From: Alphaproteobacteria bacterium
GTDB taxonomy: Bacteria > Pseudomonadota > Alphaproteobacteria > Sphingomonadales > Sphingomonadaceae
DNA length: 9,498 nucleotides
Assembly: GCA_005882415.1 (NCBI GenBank)
Contig: VBAE01000221.1
Location: 1-9,498 of the forward strand
Reading direction: 5' to 3'
The notes beneath the pieces were generated by a model. It saw nothing but the letters and a program-made list of their open reading frames with translations, ran no database searches and was not told the DNA's origin. Made by a program: the position numbers and the translations under genes. Shown in pieces: positions 1 through 7,520 of the stretch. Positions within the stretch are counted from its first letter, which is position 1. Each line of letters begins with the position of its first letter.

Positions 1-319
1 CAAGCTCGACGCGCTGCTCCGCGCCTGGCCCGAGGAGCGTACCCTCTATTTCGCCGACGAAAGCGGGGGCGAGCCTCTCGCCTCCGCCACTGCGCCCGGC
101 CCGGCGGCGATCCTGATCGGTCCCGAAGGCGGCTTCACCGAAGCCGAACGCGCCGCCATCCGAAGCCTCCCACAGGCGCGGGCAATCTCGCTCGGCCCCC
201 GCATCCTTCGCGCCGAGACTGCGGCCGCCGCTGCGGTGGCGGTATGGATGGCGGCTGCGGGCGACTGGGAACAGACGGGCTGGCGAGGTTCGAGCGGCCT
301 CGCTACAGGGCCGCAATGA
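1..319 (+). CDS. rsmE: 16S rRNA (uracil-1498-N3)-methyltransferase RsmE, C-terminal part
   Basis: The 5' end lies outside the window; the first whole codon is at base 2 and 105 residues remain before the TGA at 317-319. RsmE is a SPOUT-fold enzyme that uses S-adenosylmethionine to methylate N3 of U1498 in 16S rRNA of the small subunit. The two signature stretches of the C-terminal trefoil knot are present: ILIGPEGGFTEAE at fragment residues 37-49 and ISLGPRILRAETAA at 62-75, which form the cofactor pocket. The tail after these motifs (about 30 residues, ending GLATGPQ) is slightly long but ordinary. Its stop codon overlaps the start of gshA as ATGA, so the two are very probably co-transcribed and translationally coupled. 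The family assignment rests on the motifs and is secure. Confidence 0.93.
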   Translation, partial: KLDALLRAWPEERTLYFADESGGEPLASATAPGPAAILIGPEGGFTEAERAAIRSLPQARAISLGPRILRAETAAAAAVAVWMAAAGDWEQTGWRGSSGLATGPQ

Positions 320-1689
320 CGACCCGCACCGAAACCGCCAAATCGGATCCCGAAATCGAAAGCCGCGACGATATGATCGCGGTCTTCGCCAAGGGGGAGA
401 AGCCGAAGGAGAGCTGGCGGATCGGCACCGAGCATGAGAAGTTCGTCTACCGCCGCTCCGACCACGGCGCGCCTTCCTATGACGAGCCCGGCGGAATCCG
501 CGACCTGCTCGACGCGCTGACCGAGTTCGGCTGGACCCGGGTCGAGGAGAACGGCAAGGTCATCGCGCTCGCCGGGCCCGACGGCAATGTCAGCCTGGAG
601 CCGGCGGGCCAGCTCGAGCTGTCCGGAGCGCCGCTCGACAATCTCCATCTCACCTGCGCGGAAGCGGGCCGCCATCTCCAGCAGGTGAAGGCGGTGGGCG
701 ATCGGCTGGGCGTCGGCTTCCTCGGCCTCGGCATGTGGCCCGACAAGACCAGGGAAGAGCTGCCGCGCATGCCCAAGGGACGCTACGCGATCATGCTCCG
801 CCACATGCCGCGCGTCGGGACCATGGGCCTCGACATGATGCTTCGCACCTGCACCATCCAGGTGAACCTCGATTACGCGTCGGAAGCCGACATGGCCCGC
901 AAGTTCCGGGTCGGCCTCGCCCTCCAGCCGCTCGCCACCGCCCTCTTCGCCAATTCGCCCTTCACCGAGGGCAGGCCCAACGGTTTCCTCTCCTACCGGA
1001 GCCACATCTGGTCGGACACCGATCCGCACCGCACCGGAATGCTGCCCTTCGTGTTCGAGGACGGCTTCGGCTATGAGCGCTATCTCGATTACGCCCTCGA
1101 TGTGCCGATGTACTTCGTCTACCGCGACGGCGCCTATCTCGACGCTGCCGGCCTCTCCTTCCGCGATTTCCTCGAGGGAAAGCTACCGATCCTGCCTGGC
1201 GAGAAGCCGAAAATCTCCGATTTCGTCGACCATCTCTCCACCGCCTTCCCCGAGGTGCGGCTGAAGAGCTTCCTGGAAATGCGCGGCGCCGACGGCGGCC
1301 CCTGGAACAAGATCTGCGCGCTCCCCGCGCTCTGGGTCGGCCTCCTCTACGAGCAGGGGGCGCTCGATGCCGCCTGGGACGAGGTCAAGCCTTGGACCAT
1401 CGAGGAGCGCCAGCGGCTCCGCGACGACGTTCCCAAGCTCGGCCTCGCCGCGCCGACCCCGGGCGGCGGCACGTTGCGCGAGCTTGCCGGACGAGTCCTC
1501 GACATCGCCGGCGCCGGCCTCAACGCCCGCGCCCGGCTTAACGCCTCCGGGGACAGCGAGAGCGGCTTCCTCAATCCCCTGCGCGAGATCGTCGCCCGCG
1601 GCCTGACCCCGGCCGAGGTGCTGCTCGACAAGTATCGCGGCGAATGGGGCGGCGACCTCCGCCGCATCTATGAAGAAATGAGCTTCTGA
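316..1689 (+). CDS. gshA: Glutamate-cysteine ligase (gamma-glutamylcysteine synthetase)
   Basis: This enzyme performs the ATP-dependent joining of L-glutamate and L-cysteine, the first and usually rate-limiting step of glutathione synthesis in the cytoplasm. The 457-residue protein matches the plant/alphaproteobacterial type in length and motifs: IGTEHEKF (36-43) and SLEPAGQLELSG (93-104), which supply acidic metal/ATP-site residues; PRVGTMGLDMMLRTCTIQVN (165-184); and LKSFLEMRGAD (316-326). The ATG at 316 is chosen over an in-frame upstream ATG at 244 because it overlaps the rsmE stop (ATGA) and begins just before the conserved region; the 24 extra residues would lie wholly inside rsmE. The proline iminopeptidase gene starts one base after the stop, so the three genes look like one transcript. 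No lesion is visible. Confidence 0.95.
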   Translation: MTTRTETAKSDPEIESRDDMIAVFAKGEKPKESWRIGTEHEKFVYRRSDHGAPSYDEPGGIRDLLDALTEFGWTRVEENGKVIALAGPDGNVSLEPAGQLELSGAPLDNLHLTCAEAGRHLQQVKAVGDRLGVGFLGLGMWPDKTREELPRMPKGRYAIMLRHMPRVGTMGLDMMLRTCTIQVNLDYASEADMARKFRVGLALQPLATALFANSPFTEGRPNGFLSYRSHIWSDTDPHRTGMLPFVFEDGFGYERYLDYALDVPMYFVYRDGAYLDAAGLSFRDFLEGKLPILPGEKPKISDFVDHLSTAFPEVRLKSFLEMRGADGGPWNKICALPALWVGLLYEQGALDAAWDEVKPWTIEERQRLRDDVPKLGLAAPTPGGGTLRELAGRVLDIAGAGLNARARLNASGDSESGFLNPLREIVARGLTPAEVLLDKYRGEWGGDLRRIYEEMSF

Positions 1690-1690
1690 C

Positions 1691-2650
1691 ATGACCGAGC
1701 GCCGAGGCCTCTACCCGCCGATCGAGCCCTACCACTCGGGACGTCTGGAGGTGGGGGGCGGCCACAGCCTCTATTGGGAGCGGAGCGGCAATCCGGACGG
1801 GCTCCCCGCCGTCTTCCTCCATGGCGGACCCGGCGCCGGCTCCAGCCCCGCCCATCGCCGCCAGTTCGACCCGAAACGCTGGAACGTCCTGCTGTTCGAC
1901 CAGCGCGGCTGCGGGCGTTCGACCCCGCATGCGAGCCTGGAAGCGAACACCACCTGGGACCTCGTCGCCGACATCGAGCGGCTTCGGGAGCTGGCCGGGG
2001 TGGAGAAGTGGCTGGTGTTCGGCGGCTCCTGGGGCTCGACCCTCGCGCTCGCCTACGCGCAGAAGCACCCGGAGCGGGTGACCGGCCTGGTCCTCCGCGG
2101 CATCTTCACCTTCGGCCAGAGCGAGCTCGACTGGCTCTACCGCTACGGCGCGTCCGAACTCTATCCGGACAAATGGGAGGAATTCCTCGCCCCGATCCCG
2201 CAGGCCGAACGCGACGACCTCGTCGCCGCCTACCACCGCCGCCTGACCGGCGACGACGCTTCGAAGCGCCTGGAAGCGGCGAAGGCGTGGAGCAAATGGG
2301 AGGCGGAGGTGGTCACGCTCCTGCCGAGCCCCAACGTCGTCGGCGAGCACACCTCCGACGCTTTCGCAGTCGCGATCGCCCGCATCGAGAACCACTATAT
2401 GGTCAACCGCGGCTGGCTCGAGGAAGGGCAATTGCTCCGCGGTGCCGAGAAGCTGCGCGACATACCGGGCGTCATCGTCCAGGGCCGCCACGATTGCTGC
2501 ACGCCCCCCGCCGCCGCCTGGGCGCTTCACAAGGCCTGGCCGGAAGCGCGGCTGGAGATCGTCCCCGACGGCGGCCATCTGTTCAGCGAGCCGGGCATCC
2601 TCGACGGCCTGGTGAGAGCGACGGACGAGTTCGCCGAGCGGCTCCGCTAG
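1691..2650 (+). CDS. pip: Proline iminopeptidase (alpha/beta hydrolase, peptidase family S33)
   Basis: The 319-residue protein is a cytoplasmic alpha/beta-hydrolase predicted to release N-terminal proline from peptides. Visible features are the oxyanion-hole segment FLHGGPGAGSSP (42-53), the FDQRGCGRS strand-turn (69-77), the nucleophile elbow GGSWGS with Ser113, the acid Asp268 in QGRHD, and the base His296 in DGGHLF. The N-terminal YPPIEPYHSGRLEV segment is characteristic of the proline iminopeptidase branch rather than generic hydrolases. The helical cap lies at roughly 135-245. The ATG follows the gshA stop by one base, implying the same operon; no strong Shine-Dalgarno precedes it, consistent with translational coupling. 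Length and catalytic triad are complete. Substrate specificity is inferred from the family. Confidence 0.92.
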   Translation: MTERRGLYPPIEPYHSGRLEVGGGHSLYWERSGNPDGLPAVFLHGGPGAGSSPAHRRQFDPKRWNVLLFDQRGCGRSTPHASLEANTTWDLVADIERLRELAGVEKWLVFGGSWGSTLALAYAQKHPERVTGLVLRGIFTFGQSELDWLYRYGASELYPDKWEEFLAPIPQAERDDLVAAYHRRLTGDDASKRLEAAKAWSKWEAEVVTLLPSPNVVGEHTSDAFAVAIARIENHYMVNRGWLEEGQLLRGAEKLRDIPGVIVQGRHDCCTPPAAAWALHKAWPEARLEIVPDGGHLFSEPGILDGLVRATDEFAERLR

Positions 2651-2657
2651 CCACCAC

Positions 2658-2742
2658 CGTCATTGCGAGCGAAGCGAAGCAATCCAGTGCAGCCTCCGAC
2701 GCAGAACTGGATTGCTTCGTCGCTTCGCTCCTCGCAATGACG
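2658..2742. repeat. Imperfect inverted repeat (REP/MITE-like palindromic element) between pip and the transporter
   Basis: The left arm (2658-2687, 30 bases, beginning CGTCATTGCGAG and ending AAGCAATCCAG) is repeated in reverse complement at 2707-2742 (36 bases). Aligned, the arms are identical except for two 3-base insertions in the right arm, and the loop is 19 bases. The GTCATTGCGAGCGAAGCGAAG type is one I recognise as a widespread intergenic palindromic repeat in alphaproteobacteria. It fills most of the 110-base gap and ends just before the purine-rich ribosome binding region (2743-2756) of the next gene. There is no T-run after it, so it is not a canonical intrinsic terminator, although a transcript hairpin here could affect expression of the transporter. 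Confidence 0.85.
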
Positions 2743-2760
2743 GGGAGAGGGGAGAGCTGA

Positions 2761-4007
2761 ATGGCACAGTCAGCAGAGCAGACGCCGCTCCGGCGGGTCG
2801 TGATGGCGAGCCTCATCGGCACGACCATCGAATGGTACGATTTCTTCCTCTACGGCTCCGCCGCTGCGCTCGTTTTCAACAAGCTGTTCTTCCCGGAATA
2901 TGACCCGCTGACGGGGACCCTTCTCTCCTTCGCCACCTATGCGCTCGGCTTCGTCGCGCGGCCGGTGGGCGGGGTCGTGTTCGGCCATTTCGGCGACCGG
3001 ATCGGGCGCAAGCGGCTGCTGATGCTCAGCCTCATCCTGATGGGTGTCGCCACCACACTGATCGGGCTTCTGCCGACCTACGCGTCGATCGGCGTGTGGG
3101 CGCCGGTGCTGCTGATCGCGCTCCGCCTCGTGCAGGGCTTCGCGGTCGGAGGGGAGTGGGGCGGGGCGGTGCTGCTCGCCGCCGAGCATGGCGACCCCGC
3201 CCGCCGCGGCTTCTGGGCGAGCTGGCCTCAGGCGGGCGTGCCTGCGGGCAACCTCCTCGCCGCGGGCGTGCTGGCATTACTTGCGGGGCTGCAGAGCGAG
3301 GCGGGGTCCTGATCGGCTGGTGGATCCGCACCTCGATCTCGGAGAGCCGCGAATTCCGCCAGGCGGTCGAGGAAGCCGAGGCCCCGCCGAAGGTGCCGGC
3401 GATGGAGGTTCTGCGCGAACGCCCCCGCGCGCTGCTCACCGGGGCGGGGCTCCGGGTCGGCGAGAACATCTCCTATTACATCATCACCGTCTTTTCGATC
3501 ACCTGGATGACCGAGGTCGCGAAGCTCAGCCGGAGCGAGGCGCTGAACGCGATCCTGATCGGCGCCGCGGTCCACTTCTTCGCGATCCCCTTGCTCGCGC
3601 GGCTGTCGGACCGGATCGGCCGCCGCCCGGTCTATGCGATCGGTGGCCTCGGCCTCGCGGCATTCAGCTTCGCCTTCTTCCCGATGCTGGCGAGCGGCGA
3701 CTTGCGGCAGGTGGTGCTCGCGGTGGTCATCGCTTTGGTCCTTCACGGCGCCATGTACGGCCCGCAGGCGGCGTTCATCGCGGAGCTCTTCCCGACCCGC
3801 ATCCGCTATTCGGGCGCTTCGATCGCTTATCAGCTGACCTCGATCGTCGCCGGCTCCCTCGCCCCGATCATCGCTCTATGGCTCTACAAGGAGACCCACT
3901 CGGCGACCCCGGTGGCGATCTATGTCGGCGCGGCCTGCCTGGTGAGCGGTATCACCGCCCTCCTCGCGCGGGAGACCAAGGGCGTGGAGCTCGCCTCGAT
4001 CCGCTGA
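2761..4007 (+). pseudogene. MFS transporter, metabolite:H+ symporter (MHS) family, interrupted by internal deletion/frameshift
   Basis: The ATG at 2761 follows a purine-rich ribosome binding sequence. The first frame gives 183 residues with the MHS hallmarks GTTIEWYDFFLYG (20-32), motif A GHFGDRIGRKR (75-85) and RLVQGFAVGGEWGG (122-135), ending at a TGA at 3310-3312. The rest lies in another frame from about 3306 (VLIGWWIRTSI) to 4007, with the second motif-A copy (SDRIGRRPVY) and the late helices. Where the frames meet, family members carry a W-G-W-R-x-P-F segment at the start of helix 6; it is absent here. The 1247 bases are not a multiple of three, so the missing piece must be 3n+1 bases, roughly 40-50 by comparison with the family. 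A proton-coupled organic-acid or osmolyte carrier is the likely ancestral role; the substrate cannot be read. It is either a recent pseudogene or an assembly error. Confidence 0.85.
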
Positions 4008-6179
4008 TCATTCCCCCGGGCGGTAGACGCGCTCGACATGGCTCTTGAGCTCGTCCGGGTAGAACCAGACGTCCCGCAAATTGCCCGTGGCGTAGCGCTC
4101 CGCCTGGTCGTTGAAATGGGGTGAGGCCGGGTTGCCGCTCTCGCCGCCCGCGGTCACCGCCCGGGCGTGGACCCGGGGGCCGAACTCCACCACGGCGACG
4201 AAGCTGTTGCCGCTGGTCCCGTACCAGTGCCGAGTGTCCGGATAGGCCCGTGCGCCGAAGGAGGCGAGCGTGCCCCAGCGGGCCGAAGGGAAGCCGACCG
4301 GAATGCTCGGCCCGGCGTCGGTGAAAGGCTGGACGATGTCGCCGGTCAGCCGTTGGAAGCGGTTCACCTCGCCCCAGCCGATGTTCCAGCGGCCGAAGTC
4401 CTGGGTGAGGCGGGCCGAGGCGGCGGCGAGCGCTTCCAGCTTCTGGCGTGCGGGCGCTGCGGCGAAGGCCTGGTAGCTGGTCATGCCCGGCCCCCAGCGG
4501 CCGCCGGCGACGCGCTGGAACATCTCGTCGCCCCAGAAGACGGCGAGGCTGGTCGGGACGGAATCGACGCCCCAGCGATAATCCCAGGCCCTGAGGGCCG
4601 CCACCTGGCCGCGAAGCTCGCTTTTCAGCGCCGCCGATGCGGGAAGCGCGTCCCAGGCCGCCACGAGGCCGGGGATGAGCTCTGCAAAGGCGGGCATGTA
4701 CGGATCGTAGGCCGCCTGGCGCAGCGTCTCGACGGTGAAATCCTTCCGCGCCGACAGCACCCTCTGCGCGTGGAGGCCGCGCGGGCTCTCGCCGGCCGTG
4801 TCCATGTAGCGCGGATAATCCGCCGCCTTGGGGCTGTTCGGGCCGGCCGCGGAGTAAGGCCAGTTGTTGGTGTTCTGGATCCAGCCGTTCGCCGGATTGA
4901 GGAGGTGCGGCGCGTCGGTCAGCGCGTGGAGGCCCCGCCAGTCGGTCGCCGGGTCGCTTCCGTCGACGGGTTTGTCGTAGTCGAAGCGATTGTCGCGGAC
5001 CGGGATGAATTGCGGGTGGAGGTAAGCGATCTCGCCTTTGTCGTCGGCGAAGATCGTGTTGTTGGACGAATTGGCCTTGAGCTCGGCGACCTTCAGGAAG
5101 GACGCATAATCGCGCGTCTTGGTGCGCAGGAAGGACTGCTGGAGCGCCTCGATCGGCCGGTGCATCATCGCAAACGCGATCCACTTCCCGCCTTCCTCGC
5201 GGACGATCGGGCCGTAATGGGTTCGGTAGGTTTCGAACCAGCGGCTCGCCATGCTTCCGTCGGCCGCGCGGTAGGCGACGGTCACCGTCTTGGTCTCGAC
5301 CGGGCGGAGTTCGTTGCCGTAGCGATAGTAGAGCTTGCCGTCCTTCTGCTCGATCGTCTCGGCGAACTCGTCGACGACGTCGACTCCGCTGGACGTGTGC
5401 ATCCAGCCGGCATGCTGGTTGAAGCCCTGGTAGATGAAGAACTGGCCCCAGGTGGAGGCGCCGTAAGCGTTCAGCCCCTCGTCGCTGGTTACTTGTTGCT
5501 CGGAGCGGAAGAAGAAGCTGGTGTGCGGGTTGATCAGGAGCAGGGCGTGGCCGTCCGCGGTGTTGGACGGCGCGACCGCGAAGCCGTTCGAACCCCGCGG
5601 CTCCTGATCCGCGGGTGCGGCCGCGGAGGCGAGGGCTTTGCCGCGGCTCGAATAAAAGGCCTCCAGCGCCGCTGGATCGATCCGCTCGATATCGCCGCCG
5701 ATCGAGCCTTCGGTGAAGGAGAGCGCCATCCACGGCTCGAACCGCGTGATGACGCGCGGGTGCACGTCCGGGTGGGTGGCAAGATAATAGTTCAACCCCG
5801 CCGCCCAGGCGTCCATCAGCCGCTTCAGCCAGACAGGGCTCGCCGTATATTTCGCCCGGAGGTCGTCCGGGTCCATGTAGAGCTTGGCGCGCAGATCCTC
5901 CCAGATCGCCTTCTCGCCCTCGGCCTCCGCCGTCCAGCCGAGCGCGGTCAGGTAATTCGCCTCGATGCGGGGGAAATCGTCCTCGGCCTGGGCGTAGATC
6001 ATCCCGAACACCGCGTCCGCGTCGCTCCGCCCGCGGACATGGGCGATGCCCCATGTGTCGCGGGTGATGGTGACGTTGCGCACATAAGCGGGCGCCCCTC
6101 CGCCCTCGGCGAGCGGCGCGGCGCACGCCGAGGTCAGGAGGAGAAGGGCGAGCGGCAGGCGGCGGCTGAAATATCCCAT
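4008..6179 (-). CDS. Secreted penicillin-acylase-family Ntn hydrolase
   Basis: From the ATG at 6179 the protein has 723 residues, normal for this family of self-cleaving amidohydrolases, which remove acyl side chains from beta-lactams, N-acyl-homoserine lactones or lipopeptides. It begins with an export signal (SRRLPLALLLL) and a lipobox-like LTSAC with Cys19, so it may be a lipoprotein or periplasmic. The nucleophile is Ser197 in RGSNGFAV, which would become the N-terminus of the beta chain after autocleavage. Other family features are DGHALLLINPH just after it, an Asn-rich stretch near 371-375 before FADDKGEIAYL (probable oxyanion Asn), and GWIQNTNNWP. An in-frame TTG at 6215 with an AAAGG about 8 bases upstream would add 12 residues; ATG is preferred because the signal peptide then starts at once. 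The stop codon abuts that of the convergent transporter. The substrate is unknown; PvdQ-like acyl-homoserine lactone acylase activity is one possibility. Confidence 0.88.
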   Translation of the reverse strand: MGYFSRRLPLALLLLTSACAAPLAEGGGAPAYVRNVTITRDTWGIAHVRGRSDADAVFGMIYAQAEDDFPRIEANYLTALGWTAEAEGEKAIWEDLRAKLYMDPDDLRAKYTASPVWLKRLMDAWAAGLNYYLATHPDVHPRVITRFEPWMALSFTEGSIGGDIERIDPAALEAFYSSRGKALASAAAPADQEPRGSNGFAVAPSNTADGHALLLINPHTSFFFRSEQQVTSDEGLNAYGASTWGQFFIYQGFNQHAGWMHTSSGVDVVDEFAETIEQKDGKLYYRYGNELRPVETKTVTVAYRAADGSMASRWFETYRTHYGPIVREEGGKWIAFAMMHRPIEALQQSFLRTKTRDYASFLKVAELKANSSNNTIFADDKGEIAYLHPQFIPVRDNRFDYDKPVDGSDPATDWRGLHALTDAPHLLNPANGWIQNTNNWPYSAAGPNSPKAADYPRYMDTAGESPRGLHAQRVLSARKDFTVETLRQAAYDPYMPAFAELIPGLVAAWDALPASAALKSELRGQVAALRAWDYRWGVDSVPTSLAVFWGDEMFQRVAGGRWGPGMTSYQAFAAAPARQKLEALAAASARLTQDFGRWNIGWGEVNRFQRLTGDIVQPFTDAGPSIPVGFPSARWGTLASFGARAYPDTRHWYGTSGNSFVAVVEFGPRVHARAVTAGGESGNPASPHFNDQAERYATGNLRDVWFYPDELKSHVERVYRPGE

Positions 6180-6244
6180 GGGGGATTGGCTACGCCGCCC
6201 CGCCTGCCGCGGCAAGACGCCGGCCTTTTTCCGCCTTTCGGGGG

Positions 6245-6273
6245 TTGATCGTGCGGCGCGACGCTCCTAGATG
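6245..6273 (+). promoter_or_regulatory. Weak candidate promoter of the his operon
   Basis: TTGATC at 6245-6250 and TAGATG at 6268-6273 are separated by 17 bases and each match the sigma-70 consensus at 4 of 6 positions. A start site near 6280 would give a short leader to the ATG at 6307 and would place the inverted repeat at 6277-6302 over and just after the start site. This is only a pattern match in GC-rich DNA; other spacings cannot be excluded. Confidence 0.3.
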
Positions 6274-6276
6274 GCC

Positions 6277-6302
6277 GTTACAGCGTATTAGCATGGTGTA
6301 AC
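6277..6302. promoter_or_regulatory. Inverted repeat, candidate operator for the TrpR-like regulator
   Basis: GTTACA (6277-6282) and TGTAAC (6297-6302) are a perfect 6-bp inverted repeat. The half-site centres are 20 bp apart, two helical turns, which suits a dimeric helix-turn-helix protein. The site lies in the 127-base gap between the divergent acylase gene and the his operon, ending 4 bases before the regulator's ATG, in a locally AT-richer patch. Operator function and autoregulation are inferences; a 6-bp match can arise by chance. Confidence 0.4.
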
Positions 6303-6306
6303 AAAT

Positions 6307-6633
6307 ATGTCTTCCATCGAAGCCCCGGCGGTGGCGCCGACGCGCGATCCGGGTGCGCTCAGCGCCGATCGCTGCGCGGCTCTTCTGACGCCGTCGAGCG
6401 GCGAGGAGATGGGCCGGCTGCTCGTCGATCTCTGCACGCCCGCCGAGATCCGAACTCTCGCCGAACGCTGGCACGTCGCCCGCCTGCTCGACGGATCGAA
6501 GCTCTCCTACCGCGAGATCCACGACGCCACCGGGGTCAGCACCACCACCATCGTCCGCGTCGCCCGCTTCCTCAAGCAGGAGCCGAACCGCGGCTACCGC
6601 CTCGCCCTCGATTCGCTGGGAGCGGCGAAATGA
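6307..6633 (+). CDS. TrpR-superfamily transcriptional regulator, YerC/YecD type, likely histidine operon repressor
   Basis: The 108-residue protein belongs to the Trp-repressor-like YerC/YecD group. After a variable N-terminus of about 25 residues comes the helical core (LCTPAEIRTLAERWHVARLL, 42-61), then the helix-turn-helix LSYREIHDATGVSTTTIVRV (66-85) and the family-typical ending FLKQEPNRGYRLAL. Members of this group have been proposed from comparative genomics as regulators of histidine genes, and here the gene is the first of a his operon, overlapping hisG by four bases (ATGA), which supports that role. The ligand (histidine or another metabolite) cannot be told from sequence. No Shine-Dalgarno is evident before the ATG at 6307. 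An inverted repeat at 6277-6302 is a candidate binding site. Family call is firm; target genes are inferred. Confidence 0.88.
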   Translation: MSSIEAPAVAPTRDPGALSADRCAALLTPSSGEEMGRLLVDLCTPAEIRTLAERWHVARLLDGSKLSYREIHDATGVSTTTIVRVARFLKQEPNRGYRLALDSLGAAK

Positions 6634-7520
6634 CCGTCGACCAGAGCCGCCTCCACATCGCCATCCAGAAATCCGGCCGCCTGTCCGACTACAGCCGGCA
6701 ATTGCTGCGCGACGCGGGGCTTCGCATCCAGAACGGCAAGAATGACCTTACCGCCCGGGTCGAGAATTTCGCCGCCGACCTGATGTTCGTCCGCGACGAT
6801 GACATCCCGACCTTCGTCAGCGACGGGGTGTGCGAATTCGGGATCGTCGGCGAGAATGTGCTCGCCGAATATGCGCTGGGCGAGGGCGAGGCGCGGTTCG
6901 AGATCGTCGCCCGCCTCGGCTTCGGCCGCTGCAGCCTCCGAATCGCGGCGCCGGAGACCTCGGCCTATTCCGGCCCCGACACCCTTCGCGGCGCCCGCAT
7001 CGCCACCTCCTACCCGTGCCTCGTCCGCCGCTTCCTGGAGGAGCGCGGGATCGACGCGGAGGTGGTGAAGATGCGCGGCGCGGTCGAGCTCGCGCCCCGG
7101 CTTGGCATCGCCGGCTTCGTCTGCGACATCGTCTCGACCGGCGCGACTCTGGAGGCGAACGGCCTCCGCGCGGTCGAGACGGTGCTCGACAGCGAGGCGG
7201 TGCTGGTCCGAACCGCCCGCGACATAGGCGAGCGCAAGACCGGGCTGGGCGAGAGCCTGCTGAGCCGCATCGACGGAGTCCTCGCCACCCGCGATTCCAA
7301 ATATATCATGCTCAACGCCACCGAGGAGTCGCTGGAGAAGATCAGCGCCATCCTGCCCGGCGCCGAGGCCCCGACCATCGTCCCGCTGCACGGCCGCCCC
7401 GGCCATTTCGCGGTCCACGCGGTCTGCCAGGAGAGCGTCTTCTGGGAGACGTTGCAGAAACTGAAGGACGCGGGCGCCTCGGCGATCCTCGTCGTCCCGA
7501 TCGAAAAGATGATGATGTGA
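6630..7520 (+). CDS. hisG: ATP phosphoribosyltransferase, long form (HisG)
   Basis: HisG condenses ATP with PRPP to N1-(5-phosphoribosyl)-ATP, the first and feedback-controlled step of histidine synthesis. The 296-residue protein is the long, self-sufficient form: an N-terminal periplasmic-binding-like catalytic pair of domains (IAIQKSGRL at 10-18, CEFGIVGENVL at 68-78, the PRPP loop CDIVSTGATLEANGL at 165-179) and a C-terminal ACT-like regulatory domain from about 222 (KYIMLNA, FWETLQKLKDAGASAILVVP, IEKMMM). The long form normally works without HisZ and is inhibited by histidine through that domain. The ATG overlaps the regulator stop by four bases, with GGGAG at 6618-6622 seven bases upstream. 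The stop in turn overlaps the hisD start (GTGA). The sequence resembles gammaproteobacterial HisG more than the short alphaproteobacterial form. Confidence 0.95.
   Translation: MTVDQSRLHIAIQKSGRLSDYSRQLLRDAGLRIQNGKNDLTARVENFAADLMFVRDDDIPTFVSDGVCEFGIVGENVLAEYALGEGEARFEIVARLGFGRCSLRIAAPETSAYSGPDTLRGARIATSYPCLVRRFLEERGIDAEVVKMRGAVELAPRLGIAGFVCDIVSTGATLEANGLRAVETVLDSEAVLVRTARDIGERKTGLGESLLSRIDGVLATRDSKYIMLNATEESLEKISAILPGAEAPTIVPLHGRPGHFAVHAVCQESVFWETLQKLKDAGASAILVVPIEKMMM

Noticed and set aside
46..1029. A 327-residue - strand open frame over rsmE and gshA
   Set aside because: Antisense shadow with low-complexity composition; both + strand genes here have clear motifs.
1571..2578. A 335-residue - strand open frame over the end of gshA and pip
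   Set aside because: Antisense shadow of two intact genes with conserved catalytic residues.
2658..2750. The pip-transporter hairpin as an intrinsic terminator
   Set aside because: No run of T follows the stem on the + strand; it is followed by a G/A-rich stretch.
3952..6126. A 724-residue open frame on the - strand in another frame of the acylase region
   Set aside because: It is an Arg/Pro-rich out-of-frame translation overlapping the true acylase frame, which carries the family motifs.
6207..6230. GC-rich sequence followed by TTTTT as a + strand terminator
   Set aside because: Only a 4-bp stem can be drawn and no + strand gene ends nearby.
4167..6248. A 693-residue open frame on the + strand opposite the acylase
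   Set aside because: It is the antisense shadow of a well-supported gene in GC-rich DNA; the translation is rich in Arg, Val and Gly with no recognisable motif.
6180..6306. Histidine leader peptide/attenuator or a riboswitch before the his operon
   Set aside because: No short frame with consecutive His codons and no terminator/antiterminator pair is visible; the gap is too short for the known large riboswitch classes.
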